Notes: a model not told the origin generated them from the letters alone. 64,000 nt of DNA from Papio anubis (GCF_008728515.1 NC_044991.1:36722968-36786967), one strand, 5' to 3'; shown: positions 44,216 to 56,931, numbered from the stretch's first letter. Translations and numbers: made by a program.

Positions 44216-45049
44216 AGACAAGCTAACACAGACCTTGACAGAAGAGAGAACCAGATTGGCCCCATTCTTCCACTCTCTATATGGAGGATCAATGGCTTTA
44301 TCCATACAATGGCATTAACAATGACTACTTGGAGCATTGTTCAGATCCAAGGAGATAATGACAGTTAATGTTAGGCAGATGGCATACGCTTGTGGCTCTC
44401 CAAGTGTAGCCAATTCCCATGAAACGTTGGGCTCCACCAGGAGCCTGTGAAGACCAAACCTAAGAGGAGGTGCCATTTTGGAAGCATTCAGGTTCAAAGC
44501 TGGCTCCAAACCACACCCTGCTGTGAGTTTGCCAGGGAATTTTCATGCTTTGGTTGACTTTTCTCACCTTCATTTTCTTCTCCGACCCATCTAAAAAGGC
44601 TCCAGATTTTTTTCTTTTGAAATCAAAGATTCAGAGGAGACTAGCTTCTCACTTGCAATAAGGAAGCTACCATACCGAAGGGCACCCTGAGACCAGCACA
44701 CAACAGGCCAGTGAGGCCATGCATGCAGGACACGGAGCCTGCTGGCCCTCCTACAAGCAGCTCCACTTTTATCCATTTTATGTATTAGGGTTGTTCAACA
44801 AAAAATCGGATGTGTGGTTGGAATCCCTGGTTTATTACAAAGTGCCACCTTGGCTAGCAGAATATTAGCAGACTGGAATACCAGATAGCCAAGTTTTGAT
44901 GGGGACGAGAGAGATTTATACTTTAAGAAAAGTGGGCAAAGAGAAGATGCATGACTGAGGGAAGAGGGCATGCATAAAGTGAGCATCTTGGGAGGCAGCA
45001 TTCAAGAGACGAACAGAGTATGAGTGTGTAACGGATGCATACAAAAGAG
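44216..45049. other. Unannotated interval
   Basis: Nothing recognised apart from a weak MIR-like run near 44310-44400. Confidence 0.35.
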
Positions 45050-45600
45050 CCTTAACAAAGGAGGAAATCCTGCCTTCAACAACGTGAAGAAACCTGGAGG
45101 ACACCATGCTAAGTGAAATAAGCCAGATACAGAAGGAAAATTACTGCATGATACCACTTTCATGAGGAATCTAAAATAATTAAACGCGTAGAAGCAAAGA
45201 GTAGAATGATGGTTGCCAGGAGCTGAGGGGAGGAGAAAAGAGAAAGGTATTAGTCAAAGGGCACAAGGTTTTGGTTATAAAGATGAGTAAGTCCTAGAGA
45301 GTTGCTGTACATCAGAGTGTCCATAGCCAGCAATACTGTATTATGGACTTAAAAATTCGTTAAGAGGATAGATCTTGTGTTACATGTTCTTATCACAAAA
45401 AAAATAAATAAAAAGGGGACAAGGACACTTTGGGAGGTGACAGATATGCTTATGGCCTTGATTGTGGTGATGGTTTCACCTTGTGTACTTATCTCCACAC
45501 ATAACAAGTTGCATGTATTAAATATGTACAGCCTTGTACCCATGAAAATTAAAACTAAAAACTTTTAATAATATATATACAGATTATTGTATGTTAATCA
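45050..45600 (+). mobile_element. L1 (L1MA/MB-class) 3' end
   Basis: Sense L1 3' UTR: 'ggaggacaccatgctaagtg', 'aaataagccagatacagaag', 'gatggttgccaggagctgag', 'gcttatggccttgattgtgg', 'tatgtacagccttgtaccc'. It is 5' truncated. Confidence 0.8.
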
Positions 45601-46423
45601 TCCCTCAAAAAAGTGTTGTTTGTTTGAGTTTTTTAAGAGAGAGATGAAGCAGAGTTGGAGAGTGCTGTGACCTCTGAGCCAGTCTCTGCCAGGCCTGCCA
45701 CATCTCCCACCGGGAACTGTCCCCGTGCTTATTCTTGCCTTCCAGAATCACTGCATCAGGTCATTCTCCCTGGAAGTGCTGGGGCGTTACCCCTAGTGAG
45801 ACACTCAGCAACGGACAGGCAGGAGTGGTGGTGAATACTGCAGCTTTCTGAGCCCGCCTTCTTATCTCTGGGGGTGGAGGGAGAATCCCCTAGTTTGTCC
45901 CGTTTGTCCTCACCTCCACTACTTGTCCACTTGACTACCGGTTTTAACCCATCCTAGCCACTCTTTCCATAGAGAGGGAGACAAAAATGAACGGAATTAT
46001 TCAATGCCCTTGTAACTGCAAAGGGCAGAAACCAAACTTATATTAGCTCAAAGAAATAGGAGATTTATTGCTCACTTAACTAAAACTTCCAGCAGTCCTC
46101 TAGCTTCAGGCACGATGGGAGTCAGGAGCTCAAATGATGCCATCTCCATCTCTCAGTTCTGCTTCCTTAGAGGGGTTGTATCCTTAGAGGACTGAGATTG
46201 ATACCCACAGTGCCAGGATTAGTGGTCTCAGTGCAAGGACGACTCTTCTTCCTTGATGGTTCTAGTATAAGTCTAGGATGCAGTTCTCACGAATCTGGCC
46301 TAATAATGGGCCAACCCTAAATCTATCATGGTTGCAGAGCAGCAGGGATGCTCTGGTTGGCCAACACCGATTTGTGTATGCACTGCAGGATTTAAGCAAC
46401 ATTGGCTCCACACAAAACACATA
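45601..46423. other. Unannotated interval, possible old repeat
   Basis: 46010-46390 reads like an antisense interspersed repeat ('ggagatttattgctcactta', 'agcttcaggcacgatgggag'), but I cannot place the family. The rest looks unique. Confidence 0.35.
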
Positions 46424-46440
46424 GAGGAAGGTTATTTTCT

Positions 46441-48456
46441 TATTATTATTATTATTATACTTTAAGTTCTAGGGTACATGTGCACAACATGCAGGTTTGC
46501 TACACAGGCATACATGTGCCATGTTGGTTTGCTGCACCCATCAACTCATTATTTACATTAGTTATTTCTCCTAATGCTATCCCTCCCCCTTCCCGCCACC
46601 ACCCAACAGGCCCCAGTGTGTGATGTTCCCCTCCCTGTGTCCATGTGTTCTCATTGTTCAACACCCACTTATGAGTGAGAACATGCAGTGTTTGGTTTTC
46701 TGTCCTTGTGATAGTTTGCTGAGAATGATGGTTTCCACCTTCATCCATGTCCCTGCAAAGGACATGAACTCATCCTTTTTTATGGCTGCATAGTATTCCA
46801 TGATGTATATGTGCCACATTTTCTTTATCCAGTCTATTATTGATGGACATTTGGGTTAGTTCCAAGTCTTTGCTATTATGAATAGTGCCACAATAAACAT
46901 ACCTGTGCATGTGTCTTTATAGTAGCATGATTTATAATCCTTTGGGTATATACTCAGTAATGGGATTGCTCGGCCAAATGATATTTTTAGTTCTAGATCC
47001 TTGAGGAATCGCCACACTGTCTTCCACAATGGTTGAACTAATTTACTCTCCCACTAACAGTGTAAAAGCGTTCCTATTTCTCTACATCCCTTCCAGCATT
47101 TGTTGTCTCCTGACTTTTAAATGATAGCCATTCTAACTGGCGTGAGATGGTATTTCATTGTGGTTTTGATTTGCATTTGTCTGATGACCAGTGATGATGA
47201 GCATCTTTTCTTATGTTGGCTGCATAAATGTCTTCTTTTGAGAAGTGTCTGTTCATATCCTTTGCCCACTTTTTGATGGGGTTGTTTGTTTTTTTCTTGT
47301 AAATTTGTCTAAGTTCTTTGTAGATTCTGGATATTAGCCCTTTGTCAGATGGATAGCTTGCAAAACTTTTCTCCCAATCTGTAGGTTGCCTGTTCATTCT
47401 GATAATAGTTTCTTTTGCTGTGCAGAAGCTCTTTAGTTTAATTAGATCCCATTTGTCTATTTTGGCTTTTGTTGCCATTGCTTTTGGTGTTTTAGTCATG
47501 AAGTCTTTGCCTATGCCTGTGTCCTGAATGGTACTGCCTAGGTTTTCTTCCAGAGTTTTTATGGTTTTAGGTCTTACATTTAAGTCTTTAGTCCATCTTG
47601 AATTAATTTTTGTATAGGGTGTAAGGAAGGGATCCAGTTTCAGCTTTCTACATATGGCTAGCCAGTTTTCCCAACACCATTTATTAAATAGGGAATCCTT
47701 TCCCCATTGCTTGCTTTTGTCAGGTTTGTCAAAGATCAGATGGTTGTAGATGTGTGGTGTTATTTCTGAGGCCTCTGTTCTATTCCATTAGTCTATATAT
47801 CTATTTTGGTACCAGTACCACGTTGTTTTGGTTACTGTAGCCTTGTAGTATAGTTTGAAGTCAGGTTTCATGATGCCTCCAGCTTTGTTTTTTTTTGTTT
47901 ATGATTGCCTTGGCTATGCAGGCTATTTTTTGGTTCCATATGAACTTTAAAGTAGTTTTTTCCAGTTCTGTGAAGAAAGTCAGTGGTAGCTTGATAGGGA
48001 TACCATTAAATCTATACATTACCTTGGGCAATATGGCCATTTTCACTATATTGATTCTTTCTATCCATGAGCATGGAATGTTCTTCCATTTGTTCGTATC
48101 CTCTTTTATTTCGTTGAGAAGTGGTTTGTAGCTCTCCTTGAAGAGATCCTTCACATCCCTTGTAAGTTGGATTCCTAGCTATTTTATTCTCTTTGTAGTA
48201 ATTGTGAATGGGAATTCACTCATGATTTGGCTCTCTGTCTGTTATTTGTGTATATGAATGCTTGTGATTTTTGCACATTGATTTTGTATCCTGGGACTTT
48301 GCTGAAGTTGCTTATCAGCTTAAGGAGATTTTGGGCTGAGACAATGGGATTTTCTAAATATACAATCATGTCATCTGCAGAGACAATTTGACTTCTTCTT
48401 TTCCTAATCGAATACCCTTTACTTCTTTCTCTTGCCTGATTGCCCTGGCCAGAACT
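46441..48456 (-). mobile_element. L1PA, 5'-truncated (2.0 kb), with 17-bp TSD
   Basis: It starts with a (TTA)n tail and the L1PA 3' UTR ('ctttaagttctagggtac'), then ORF2 C-terminal to RT sequence up to 'tgattgccctggccagaact'. gaggaaggttattttct (46424-46440) and gaggaaggtgattttct (48457-48473) flank it, with one mismatch. Confidence 0.95.
46960..48456 (-). pseudogene. L1PA ORF2 3' remnant
   Basis: Frames at 47155-47499 and 47861-48154 carry ORF2p C-terminal text (TDWEKSFASYPSDKGLISRIY; SWIERINIVKMAILPKVMYRF). The frame at 48220-48537 holds SADDMIVYLENP, where the FADD box has lost its Phe but keeps both Asp. It ends abruptly at the truncation point. Confidence 0.85.
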
Positions 48457-48589
48457 GAGGAAGGTGATTTTCTGAAGGAAATTCCAGGTACTGTCACCAG
48501 AACAAGAGGAAGATGGAGTTTGGTTGGGAAAAAACAACAGTTACCCACCTCAAGAACTAACAATGCTGAATATATATCATGGTTCTGCC

Positions 48590-48760
48590 ACCTGCCAGGC
48601 TCTATTTATATGCTGTCATTAAATCCTCAGAGGTAGACATGATCCCCAATCCCCCCATTTTATAAAGCGGAATACTAAGGTCAAAGAGGTGAAACCACTT
48701 GCCCAGTGCTGCACCATTAGAAGGGATGATTCGACCCGCGTCCACATTAGAAGTTATTTG
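48590..48760 (-). repeat. MIR SINE
   Basis: 'cattttataaagcggaatac', 'taaggtcaaagaggtgaaac' and 'cacttgcccagtgctgcacc' are a reverse MIR core. Confidence 0.75.
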
Positions 48761-49002
48761 CTTCTCTTCCTGAAATTCCTGCCTCTACATTCTGTTGGAT
48801 TTGGGTATGACAAGCTGGCCCACAAGTCTAGCTTTGTAGTTTGGTGATCATGCACTTCTCTGTCTGTTGGTCAAAGCTGGCATCCAAGAGTAAGTAGCCT
48901 GAGAGGCTTCACTAGTGCCTCCAGCTTCACATCCCTATTTCCCAGAATTCAAGAGGCAGATTCCTGGCTCTCCTAGCTCGTGACTGTGGGGATTTCTAAT
49001 TC

Positions 49003-49296
49003 TTTTTTTTTTTTTTTAGATGGAGTCTCGCTCTGTCACCCAGGCTGGAGTGCAGTGGCGTGATCTCAGCTCACTGCATCCTCCGTCTCCCGGGTTCCAG
49101 TGATTCTCGTGCCTCAGCCTCCCAAGTAGCTGGGATTACAGAATGCGCCACCACACTCAGCCAATTTTTGTATTTTTAGTAGAGACAGCGTTTCACCATG
49201 TTGGCCAGGCTGGTCTCAAACTCCTGACCTCAGGTGATCTGCCCACCTCTGCCTCCCAAAGTGCTGAGATTACAGGCATAAGCCACTGTGTCCAGC
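49003..49296 (-). mobile_element. Alu SINE with TSD
   Basis: Poly-T, 'agatggagtctcgctctgtc', end 'agccactgtgtccagc'. 'tttctaattct' repeats on both sides (48993-49003 and about 49302-49312). Confidence 0.95.
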
Positions 49297-49312
49297 AGGT
49301 TTTTCTAATTCT

Positions 49313-50214
49313 CAGCCTTATTGCAGAAGAGAAAAGAGGTGTTGCTTCCTCGACTTGACCTGCAGCTCAGTTTGTTTTTCACTTTTCTGGTATAATCTGG
49401 GCAACAACTCTGATACTTCATGCATGTCTGTTCTGTTCCACATATGAATGCCCTTGGCATGCCTGTCTGTCATCCACCAATCTGGAGACACTGGGGAACA
49501 GTTCAGAGCCCCTTGAGGCCCTTGCCTTCCTACTGACTATCTCCATTTTCAGGAGAAGGGCAGCAAAGGAAGAAATTATGAGTAAGAAATCCACCGCATA
49601 TCTTCAGCCAGGACCCAGCAAGAGCCCCCGAGAAGGGAAAGTTACTACCCAAAGCCCGAGTAGCCAGAGCACTTCTGAACCATTTTTTGAACACAGGACA
49701 CTTTTGGTAAAGCCCTTGAATCCCTTCTCAGAATGCTTGTAAGCACATTAAGTAAAATACACAGGAGTACAGAGGAAACCAGTTATACTGAACTATAATT
49801 ATCAAAATATCTTACAACAAATTTATGATATGCTAATATCTGTGATTATTAATTGGCACACTAAATAGCAGGATCTAGCTGTATGTCTAATCGTTAACAT
49901 GATTTCGAAGTCACGATGAGTATAAAGAATGTTTTGAAATACCTACAAAACTGTAATGTAATATGAAAATATCTATGGCTTCTATTGATGACAGTCACAG
50001 GTACTACTAACACTGCCATGAGTTGTTGTCCACAGAATTGAAGGAAATGCTAAGTTGTACATCACTTTCCATGACAATAAATGTGCAATTATATTTCTTA
50101 TTCAAGTTTACAAATCTCTTGAATTCTACTCCCAGAATTTTGAGGGACTCTCAGCGGACCCCAGGCAAAGAATCAAATGACATTCTAGAGTGTCTGGCAT
50201 TAACAGCATCCATG
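49313..50214. other. Unannotated interval
   Basis: AT-rich in its second half. No repeat or exon recognised. Confidence 0.4.
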
Positions 50215-50310
50215 TATGTGTGTCTACAGCCACCCTCTTGGCAACCCTGTGAGTATTTTCATCTCCATTCTTCAGCTCAGGAAACCAAGGCTGGAAAAGG
50301 CTAAACCATG
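50215..50310 (-). repeat. MIR SINE fragment
   Basis: 'ggcaaccctgtgagtatttt' and 'tcagctcaggaaaccaagg' fit a reverse MIR. Confidence 0.5.
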
Positions 50311-51734
50311 GGAAGGCACAGGAGTGAGTGTACCCAGCTCTGGAGCCCATGCCCTTCCTGTTTTCCTGCTTCTGTCTAAGCAGCCTCATCTTGGTGAAGC
50401 CAGTTTGTCATGCCTTGTCTCCAGGAAGAGGGGCGATGAAGTGGAAAGTCCACACCCCCAACGGCAGGAACAAAACAAGCAACCCTGCAGCAATTTCTGC
50501 TTCTCACTTCCCATGAGCCATTCTCAGAGATGGAGAGAAAAGTGACTACACATGCAAGCCCTTTAGAGGGGAAATAAACATGTGAAAAATTCCACTCAAC
50601 AAGGCCTGCAGTTAAATTGTGCCACCTCATGTGTAAACCCAAGCCTCCTGGGAGTTAATGCATTTGGGGCTCGTTAATATCAGCATGAGCAGGGTCCAAG
50701 GAGCACTGCTGAGGCCCTGCACACTTACGATGTGAAGAACTGCGTCTTGCCTGCACAAGGCATGCGGGCTCCTGAAGGCTGGGCCTTTGGAAATGAAGCA
50801 TCAGGCTCAAGTCCTGCCATCAGCCTCCCCATAGCCATTGAATGCAGGGAAAGGTAAAACTGCAGCCTCCTGGCCAAGGCCCAGCTCCGGAAATTGCTTT
50901 TTACCTACTGGGACTCCACATGCCTTTTCACTTTGCTGGCCTCTGTCCCAGCAGCCAGTGCAATGAACATCTGCCAGCCATTGAGTCCACCTCACTGGCA
51001 CCCAGGGCCTCGTCTCACATCTCAGCGATTCCTCATGGACAATACTCTCAGTCTGCATGGAACAGAGCAGACCTCTGGGTTGGGAAGGCCCACTGCAGAG
51101 ATAAACTGGAAATAAAGACTTAACTCAGGCTGTAACAGAGGTATCTAGAGTTCCTGTCAGCTCTGTTGGAGTGTGAGGTTGACAACTCAGCTACCAGGCT
51201 TACCCAGCTTAGCTGAAATCTGTTCCAGAGGTGGACTATGCCATCCAGGCTCAATTCTCCTGTGCAATAGCATCCCCGGGGTCGAAGCAAATTGAGAGCA
51301 GATTTCATTCAGTTTGAAGCCTTTAAAGGGACTTTGGTTTTTTATTAATCTGAATCTCCTCATGAGGAAACAATCAGACAAATCCAAAATGAGGGACATT
51401 CCAAAAATAACAGCCTGGGGTTTTCAAAATTGTCAGTGTCATGGGGGAAGAAAGGGCTGAGGAACTGTTCTAGAATAGAGGAAGCTAAAGAGATAAGTCA
51501 GCAAATGCAATGTGTGAACCTGGGCTAGATCCTGGAGCAAAAATACAGGAAAACAGTTATAAAGGACACATACTGGACATTTGGGGAAATTTGAATATAC
51601 ACCATATTAGGTAATAATGTTGTTCCAATGCAAAATTTCCTGATTTTGATGTAGGCAAAGATCCTTGGTCTTAGAGCATCTGCAGATCAAAGGTTATGTG
51701 TGCATAACTGCATCTCAAATGGGTTCAGAAAAGA
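50311..51734. other. Unannotated interval
   Basis: Several overlapping frames of 80-110 codons on both strands have no recognisable domain. No repeat recognised. Confidence 0.4.
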
Positions 51735-51776
51735 TTAGAGAGAGAGAGAGAAACAAAGATAGATAGATGATAGATG

Positions 51777-51817
<41 letters not shown>
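51735..51817. repeat. (AG)n followed by (GATA)n microsatellite
   Basis: A short (AG)n run (51735-51750) is followed by imperfect, then pure GATA repeats (51759-51816). Likely length-polymorphic. Confidence 0.97.
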
Positions 51818-52240
51818 GCACAAATTGAGCAAAATGTTAACAATTGGTGAATCTAGATGAGGAGTAAATGGGTATCTATTGTACTATTTTGCAACTTTCT
51901 ATAGGTTTAAAAATTTTCAAAACAAAAATGTGAAAGGAAACTCTTTAGAAAAGGAAGAAGGAAAAATAAATTTTGTACTTCCAAATAATGTAATGTAGTA
52001 GTTACCTTCCAGGGAAGGTAAGTGAATGGAATCAGGGAGATACATACAGTTAATTTCAACAGCTTTAGTAATGTACACTTTCTTAAGGTGGATGGTGGGT
52101 TCAATGTTTATTTTAATACAATGCTTCATCAATACATATGAAACATATTAGAGTCTTTCATATGTATCAATTATTACATAGAAATACATATTTTACCAAA
52201 TAATTACCTTGCAAAAATGTTTTCATTAATATTTTTCTTT
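51818..52240. other. Unannotated interval, LINE-like tail at left
   Basis: 51820-51930 has a '...aactttctataggtttaaaaattttc' run like the tail of an old LINE. The rest is AT-rich with nothing recognised. Confidence 0.35.
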
Positions 52241-52567
52241 TTTCTTTCTTTTTTTTTTTTTTTTTTTTGGAAACAGGGTCTCACTGTCACCCAGACTGGA
52301 GTTCAATGAGCTGTGATCGTGCAGTGGCATAATCACTACTCACTGCAGCCTTGACCTCCGGGATCAAAGAATCCTCACACCTCTGCCTCCCAAGTAGCTG
52401 GGACCATAGGTGCATGCCATCATACTAAGCTAATTTTTAATTTTTCTGTAGAGATTGGGGTCTCACTACATTGTCCAAGCTGGTCTCAAACTCCTGGGCT
52501 CAAGCCATCCTCCCACCTTGGCCTCCCAAAATGTTGAGATTATAGGTGTGAGCCACTGCACCCAGTC
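52241..52567 (-). mobile_element. AluJ-like SINE with TSD
   Basis: Long T tract, 'acagggtctcactgtcaccc', end 'gagccactgcacccagtc'. 'aatatttttcttt'/'aatatttcttta' flank it. The left part carries a duplication-like rearrangement ('gagctgtgatcgtgcagtgg'). Confidence 0.92.
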
Positions 52568-53149
52568 AATATTTCTTTATATTTTTTATTTATTTGTCCT
52601 CAGAGGTAGATCAATGAAAGTGTTTTTTGAGGAGGTCCCGAAATTCCATGTGTCTTGTTATTGGCCAAAAAAGCCCACCTCAGCTGGTAGAAGGATAGAG
52701 GGTCTTTATTTATAACAACAGAACTGCTTGGCTGTTGATGGCTTGCTGATGCTTGTTGGTGCTTGTTGGTGCTTGTTGCCAAAGATTTTCAGGACCGCCT
52801 TCCGAAGTGATCACCAGCTCCCTGCTTTGATGGTTGGTTCACTGCTGGCAGGGACGAAGAGCACTTCTTTTGGCCTTAGGAGTTTTGCCCTGACTCTTTT
52901 TTCCCTACAGCCACCCCCACCCCATTGCCACCCCCAATGCCTAAAGTTGGTTAAGGGTGGCAGGCAAGTGCTGGAACCACAGGTGGAGAGGGGGATCCCC
53001 CAGGTGTGTGATTTCTCCCAGCAACTTGCTATTAATGGAAACAAAGCCTGGGGAGCCGCCAGACACAAAACCATGTAACAATGGCCACACCAAGAGTACA
53101 AACCAGACGGAGCAGCCCCTGCCTAGACCTGTCCACTGTCTTCCCAACA
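52568..53149. other. Unannotated interval
   Basis: There is a small triple repeat 'gatgcttgttggtgcttgttg' near 52748-52780. Otherwise nothing recognised. Confidence 0.4.
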
Positions 53150-53640
53150 CATCTCAAATGAACATCAGTCTCCTTGTTGTGACCTTTAAGGCCCAGAAGG
53201 GCCCCTCTAAGCCTCTGTATCCTCATCTTCTACAACATCCTCTCCCTACCTTTTGCTCACAGTGTGGCGGCTGCGCTGCTTTTCTCTGCCCCTCATACGC
53301 ACACACCTCAATACCCCTTGAGGATTTTGCATTTGCTCTTCCCATCTCCTGGGATGCTTTTCCCCACAATCCTCACATGGCTGATTCTTCTGGTTGTTCA
53401 GGTCTCAGTGCCAATATCACCTCCTCAGAAAGCCTCTTCTTGACCCCTTAGTATGAGACAGCCCCATCTTACAGGTACTTGCTTATTTTTTGCATAGTAT
53501 TTTTTCTATAGTTGTCTGGTTTACTTATTAACTTCTTTATTTTTCATTTCCCACCAGTGGGATATAATGGCTTGTTCGTTGCTGAAGCCCCAGCACGCAG
53601 CCAGTGACATCCTAAGGACCTCATTCACACATCCACTCAT
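53150..53640 (+). mobile_element. L2 LINE 3' part
   Basis: 'ctcttcccatctcctgggat', 'ctcacatggctgattcttct', 'caggtctcagtgccaatatc', 'acctcctcagaaagcctctt' and 'ggataaatggcttg'-like tail text follow the L2 3' end in sense. The 164-codon frame at 52957-53451 overlaps it and is not a gene. Confidence 0.75.
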
Positions 53641-53644
53641 GTGT

Positions 53645-53815
53645 GACTTAGGCAGTTATTCTCCCTGCCAGCTTCAGTTTCTTGCTCCGTAGAAAAAGTC
53701 CTAACACCTACAGCACCATATCAATGTGAAGAGAATATACATCAAGGGCAGGTACCACCATAGCTACCGTGCACCTGCTACTGGGTGAGCGCTCTATAAA
53801 TGCTGGTTTCCTTCC
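53645..53815 (+). repeat. MIR SINE fragment (weak)
   Basis: 'gtgacttaggcagttattct', 'cttcagtttcttgctccgta' and 'gagcgctctataaatgctgg' fit a diverged forward MIR. Confidence 0.5.
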
Positions 53816-53914
53816 TGTCTCTCAGCTCCTTACAAAGCAGTTTTGACCTATGCCGTACCATTTGCCCTTTGTCAAACCTTTTAGTTAAGCTGTGTTAAAC
53901 CTTTTGCGGTAGCT

Positions 53915-54045
53915 AGGGAAGCAATTGTTACCCCTATTCCCTAGATGAGGAAATGAAAACTCAGAGAGATGAAATTACACAGAATCACACAGTCAGGGGT
54001 AACATGGGCTATTCTTGAACCCAGTCTTCCTGTTTCAAAATTTTG
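53915..54045 (-). repeat. MIR SINE fragment
   Basis: 'tagatgaggaaatgaaaact' and 'gaaattacacagaatcacac' fit a reverse MIR core. Confidence 0.65.
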
Positions 54046-54720
54046 AACCCGTGTTCCTTACACTCCCTCACAATACAATGTGGTAACTTATGGACACACA
54101 AAGATAGAAATGAGACATGATGATGATGATGATAGGAGGTATTCACCAGCTTTCCAGATGCGGGAGAGAGAGACGGGGAAGTGCGGCCCTCCTTCGCACA
54201 TGTTTGTAGAGCTTGCTCTACTTACAGCCAGACCTTCCTTTCTCAGTTGTTGTGGCCCCTGGAGTCTGATTAGGAGAATGGACTTTTGTCCTAGAGCCCT
54301 TTTGTCTAGAGCCCTTGCTGGTCTGAACCAGGGGAGATGATCCCCGACACGTCCTTAGGAGCCCACAATTCTAAAAGAGCATCCAGAACAGTCTCTGCAT
54401 CTCCAGACCTCAGCACCAGGGATGAGCTCAGACAGGTCCAGTTTCCCTACCCACCAGGAGATCAGGTTGCTGCCAGATGTTCCCAGGTTAGAAATGACTG
54501 ACTTCCTCATTGTCATTGTTCATTGAACAAAGATGTGTTGCCTTGGTCTATCGGCACCATTGCTTCCACATGGATTATCTCTAATCTTTCTCCAAGAGCT
54601 GAAGATTTGCCTCATCTCCAAGACCAGAAAGCTTCTTCTTTTCCCAGCCATGGGAATGGACAGGATCCCCAAATCTGGCCTCAACCATCATACATGCCTG
54701 GGCATAACCTCTCCTGCTGA
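54046..54720. other. Unannotated interval
   Basis: Contains a short (GAT)n at about 54117-54135. No gene or family recognised. Confidence 0.4.
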
Positions 54721-55230
54721 TGTTACCAAAACACTAGGGTTTTGGTCTAGGTCCCATTGCTTGCAGCACAGAAAGCCAATCACTGAAATGAGTATTGCCG
54801 AGAAAGAAGGCTTTAATTCAGTGCTGCAGCTGAGGAAATGGGAAATCAATCTCAAATCCATCTCCTCAACTGACTTAAATTAGGGGTTTATATAGCAGGG
54901 AAGAAATGTAACTATGTGTGGGAAAATAGGTATTAGGGAGGGTAGGGGAAAGGAATTGGTCCACAGGAAGCAGGTGGCCGGTTAGGCAGTCATGACAGGT
55001 GGGGAGGTCTGGCATCTCATTGTCCAGATGCAGTAATCTGATGAGTTTCAGGTCCTTGATATAATCTAGGAGGCCTGATTATTGGTTTCCTGAGAAATAA
55101 ACTCAGGTAAGACATATGTAACTTTCTCAAGTTTTAAGACTGGGAGAGTCAATTTCTATGTTTGTTCAAAAGAAACCATAAACATTAGTTATATGGGACA
55201 ATTGGGCCAGTGTCGATGTGAGCAATTCCT
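54721..55230 (-). mobile_element. Probable solo LTR (ERV1-like, family not named)
   Basis: On + it starts tgttaccaaaac, so the sense ends ...GGTAACA. Sense order: a 'gctatataaacccctaattt' TATA region (about 54885-54898), then 'gcactgaattaaagccttct', a variant polyA signal (ATTAAA) near 54810, then the end. This is a normal U3-R-U5 layout. The far border (about 55230) and the target duplication were not resolved. Confidence 0.6.
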
Positions 55231-55409
55231 GGAAAGCCACAAGTAAGTAAGAGGGGAGCACAGGTGCAAGTAATTAAATGATGTGTACCAGGGACTCAGT
55301 TTTGCTGCTCTGACTCAAACACCAACTCTGTGCATAGCAAGCTCTATGGCAGTAACATCAGCTCACAATGATGCTGATGACATGTGTAACACTAGCCTTT
55401 ACTCCGCAC

Positions 55410-55510
55410 TTCAGCTGTGCCAGGCGTGATACACATTTGCCCCTGTGCACACTCACCCAGATAAAATCGAGGCTTAGAGAGATTAAATGACTAGCCCAGA
55501 GTTGAAAGAA
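55410..55510 (-). repeat. MIR SINE fragment
   Basis: 'aaaatcgaggcttagagaga' and 'ttaaatgactagcccagagt' fit a reverse MIR. Confidence 0.6.
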
Positions 55511-56269
55511 CTTTTAAAACTTCTACTAGTTTCTATTTTTAGCAAATTTACAAATACATACTGTTTAAAGAGCCTAACAATTCAAATTTTGTTATAAAAT
55601 ATCATTGCCCTTAATCATCAGCCCCCGTCTCGGATCTTAGCTGATTGTTTTGGCATAGGCTGCCTTTGCTTGAATAATATGTTTTTATTGCCACATCTTG
55701 ACTTTTACATCACCCCTCTGTACACACACGCCACTTTCCCATAACCCTGGCTTCTCCCAACATAATTATTTCAAAATTTGTAGTTAGAGACAAATCATCA
55801 GTGTTTGAATTATTATGAATATGTAAATACTCCTCAGAGCTTATTATGATTTAAGTTTTGTAGTTATTAATACTCCAAAGTTAATAATTGTTTTCTTTTG
55901 ATTTGCTTAGATTTCTGTGTATTTATCATTCATTCAATCACAAATGCTATCAATTGTCTAAATTTCTTCATAATGCATGAGGCTTTCTATTGATTTTAAT
56001 TTCCTAAGGAAATCTCCCCAGGAGCCTTCAGAGGGGCTCTAAATTGTCCTGATTTCTATTTCTATGTCACCCACAGAGAAAATGAAAAGAATGGCATGCC
56101 CAGAAGTTGAGCAGTGTACATCCTGCACAGCCAAATGCAACAGGTCTTTTCCAGAGTCTGCTGCCACTCAGTTACCCCCTGTGTTGAATCTTCTCATTCC
56201 TATACCTTTTGTCTTCCTCTTTTTGGATTTACTCTGCAATTTTGATGGAACACATTCTTGAATAGCTTT
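55511..56269. other. Unannotated AT-rich interval
   Basis: Nothing recognised. Confidence 0.35.
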
Positions 56270-56931
56270 TGGAGACCTTGCTTATATGCAAATGTCTTTT
56301 ATCTACTCTCAGTCGATTGGCGGTGGTTCAGCTGGGAGTAGAATTCTAGTTGGAGATCATTTTTCTTCATTAGTTTGAAAGCATGCTTCATTGCCTTCTA
56401 GGTGGCATAGAGAACTTCAAAGCCTTCCTAATTCTAGGTTCTTTATGAGCCTCTCTAGATATAGATATAGATATAGATATAGATAGATATATAGATATAC
56501 CTCTTCTTTTTGACCCCAGTGGTGATGTGCCTTGTCATGGGCCTATTATCACCCATTATGATAGAAACTTGGGGGACCCTTCCAATCTGAAAACTTATGT
56601 ACTAAAAAACTTGGAAAGTTTTTTGAATTTTTACCATTTATTCTTTTATCCCATAAGTTTTCTTTACTCCTATTTCTGCAACTTCTGTTAATCAGATGTT
56701 GGGTCTCTTGGACTCGTTCTCTAATTTTCTTTTCTCTTCTAGTTTTCATCTCTTTTTCTTTTTGCTCTGTTTTTTGTAAGAATACCTCAACTTTATCTGG
56801 AAACTTATTCTGAGGTTTTCTTTGCTGCTCTGTTATTTTCATTTCCAAGAGTTATTTGCATTCTCTGAATGTTTTTTGTAACATCTTGTTCTCTTTTGAT
56901 TATTGCAGTTTATTTTCTTATCTCCCTAAAG
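56270..56931 (-). mobile_element. Ancient L1/HAL1-like fragment
   Basis: 'gggagtagaattctagttgg', 'ttcattgccttctaggtggc', 'aatcagatgttgggtctctt' and 'cctcaactttatctggaaac' match the reverse complement of ORF1/inter-ORF text of old L1/HAL1. A (TAGATA)n array and MER1B sit in or next to it. Confidence 0.5.
56457..56499. repeat. (TAGATA)n microsatellite
   Basis: 'agatatagatatagatatag' and variants, about 43 bp. Confidence 0.95.

Noticed and set aside
51759..51816. Regular repeats as a possible CRISPR-like array
   Set aside because: These are contiguous GATA units with no spacers, in eukaryotic DNA.
52957..53451. 164-codon plus-strand frame
   Set aside because: Its second half lies in an L2 3' end and the first half has no domain. 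Competing frames of similar size lie on the other strand.
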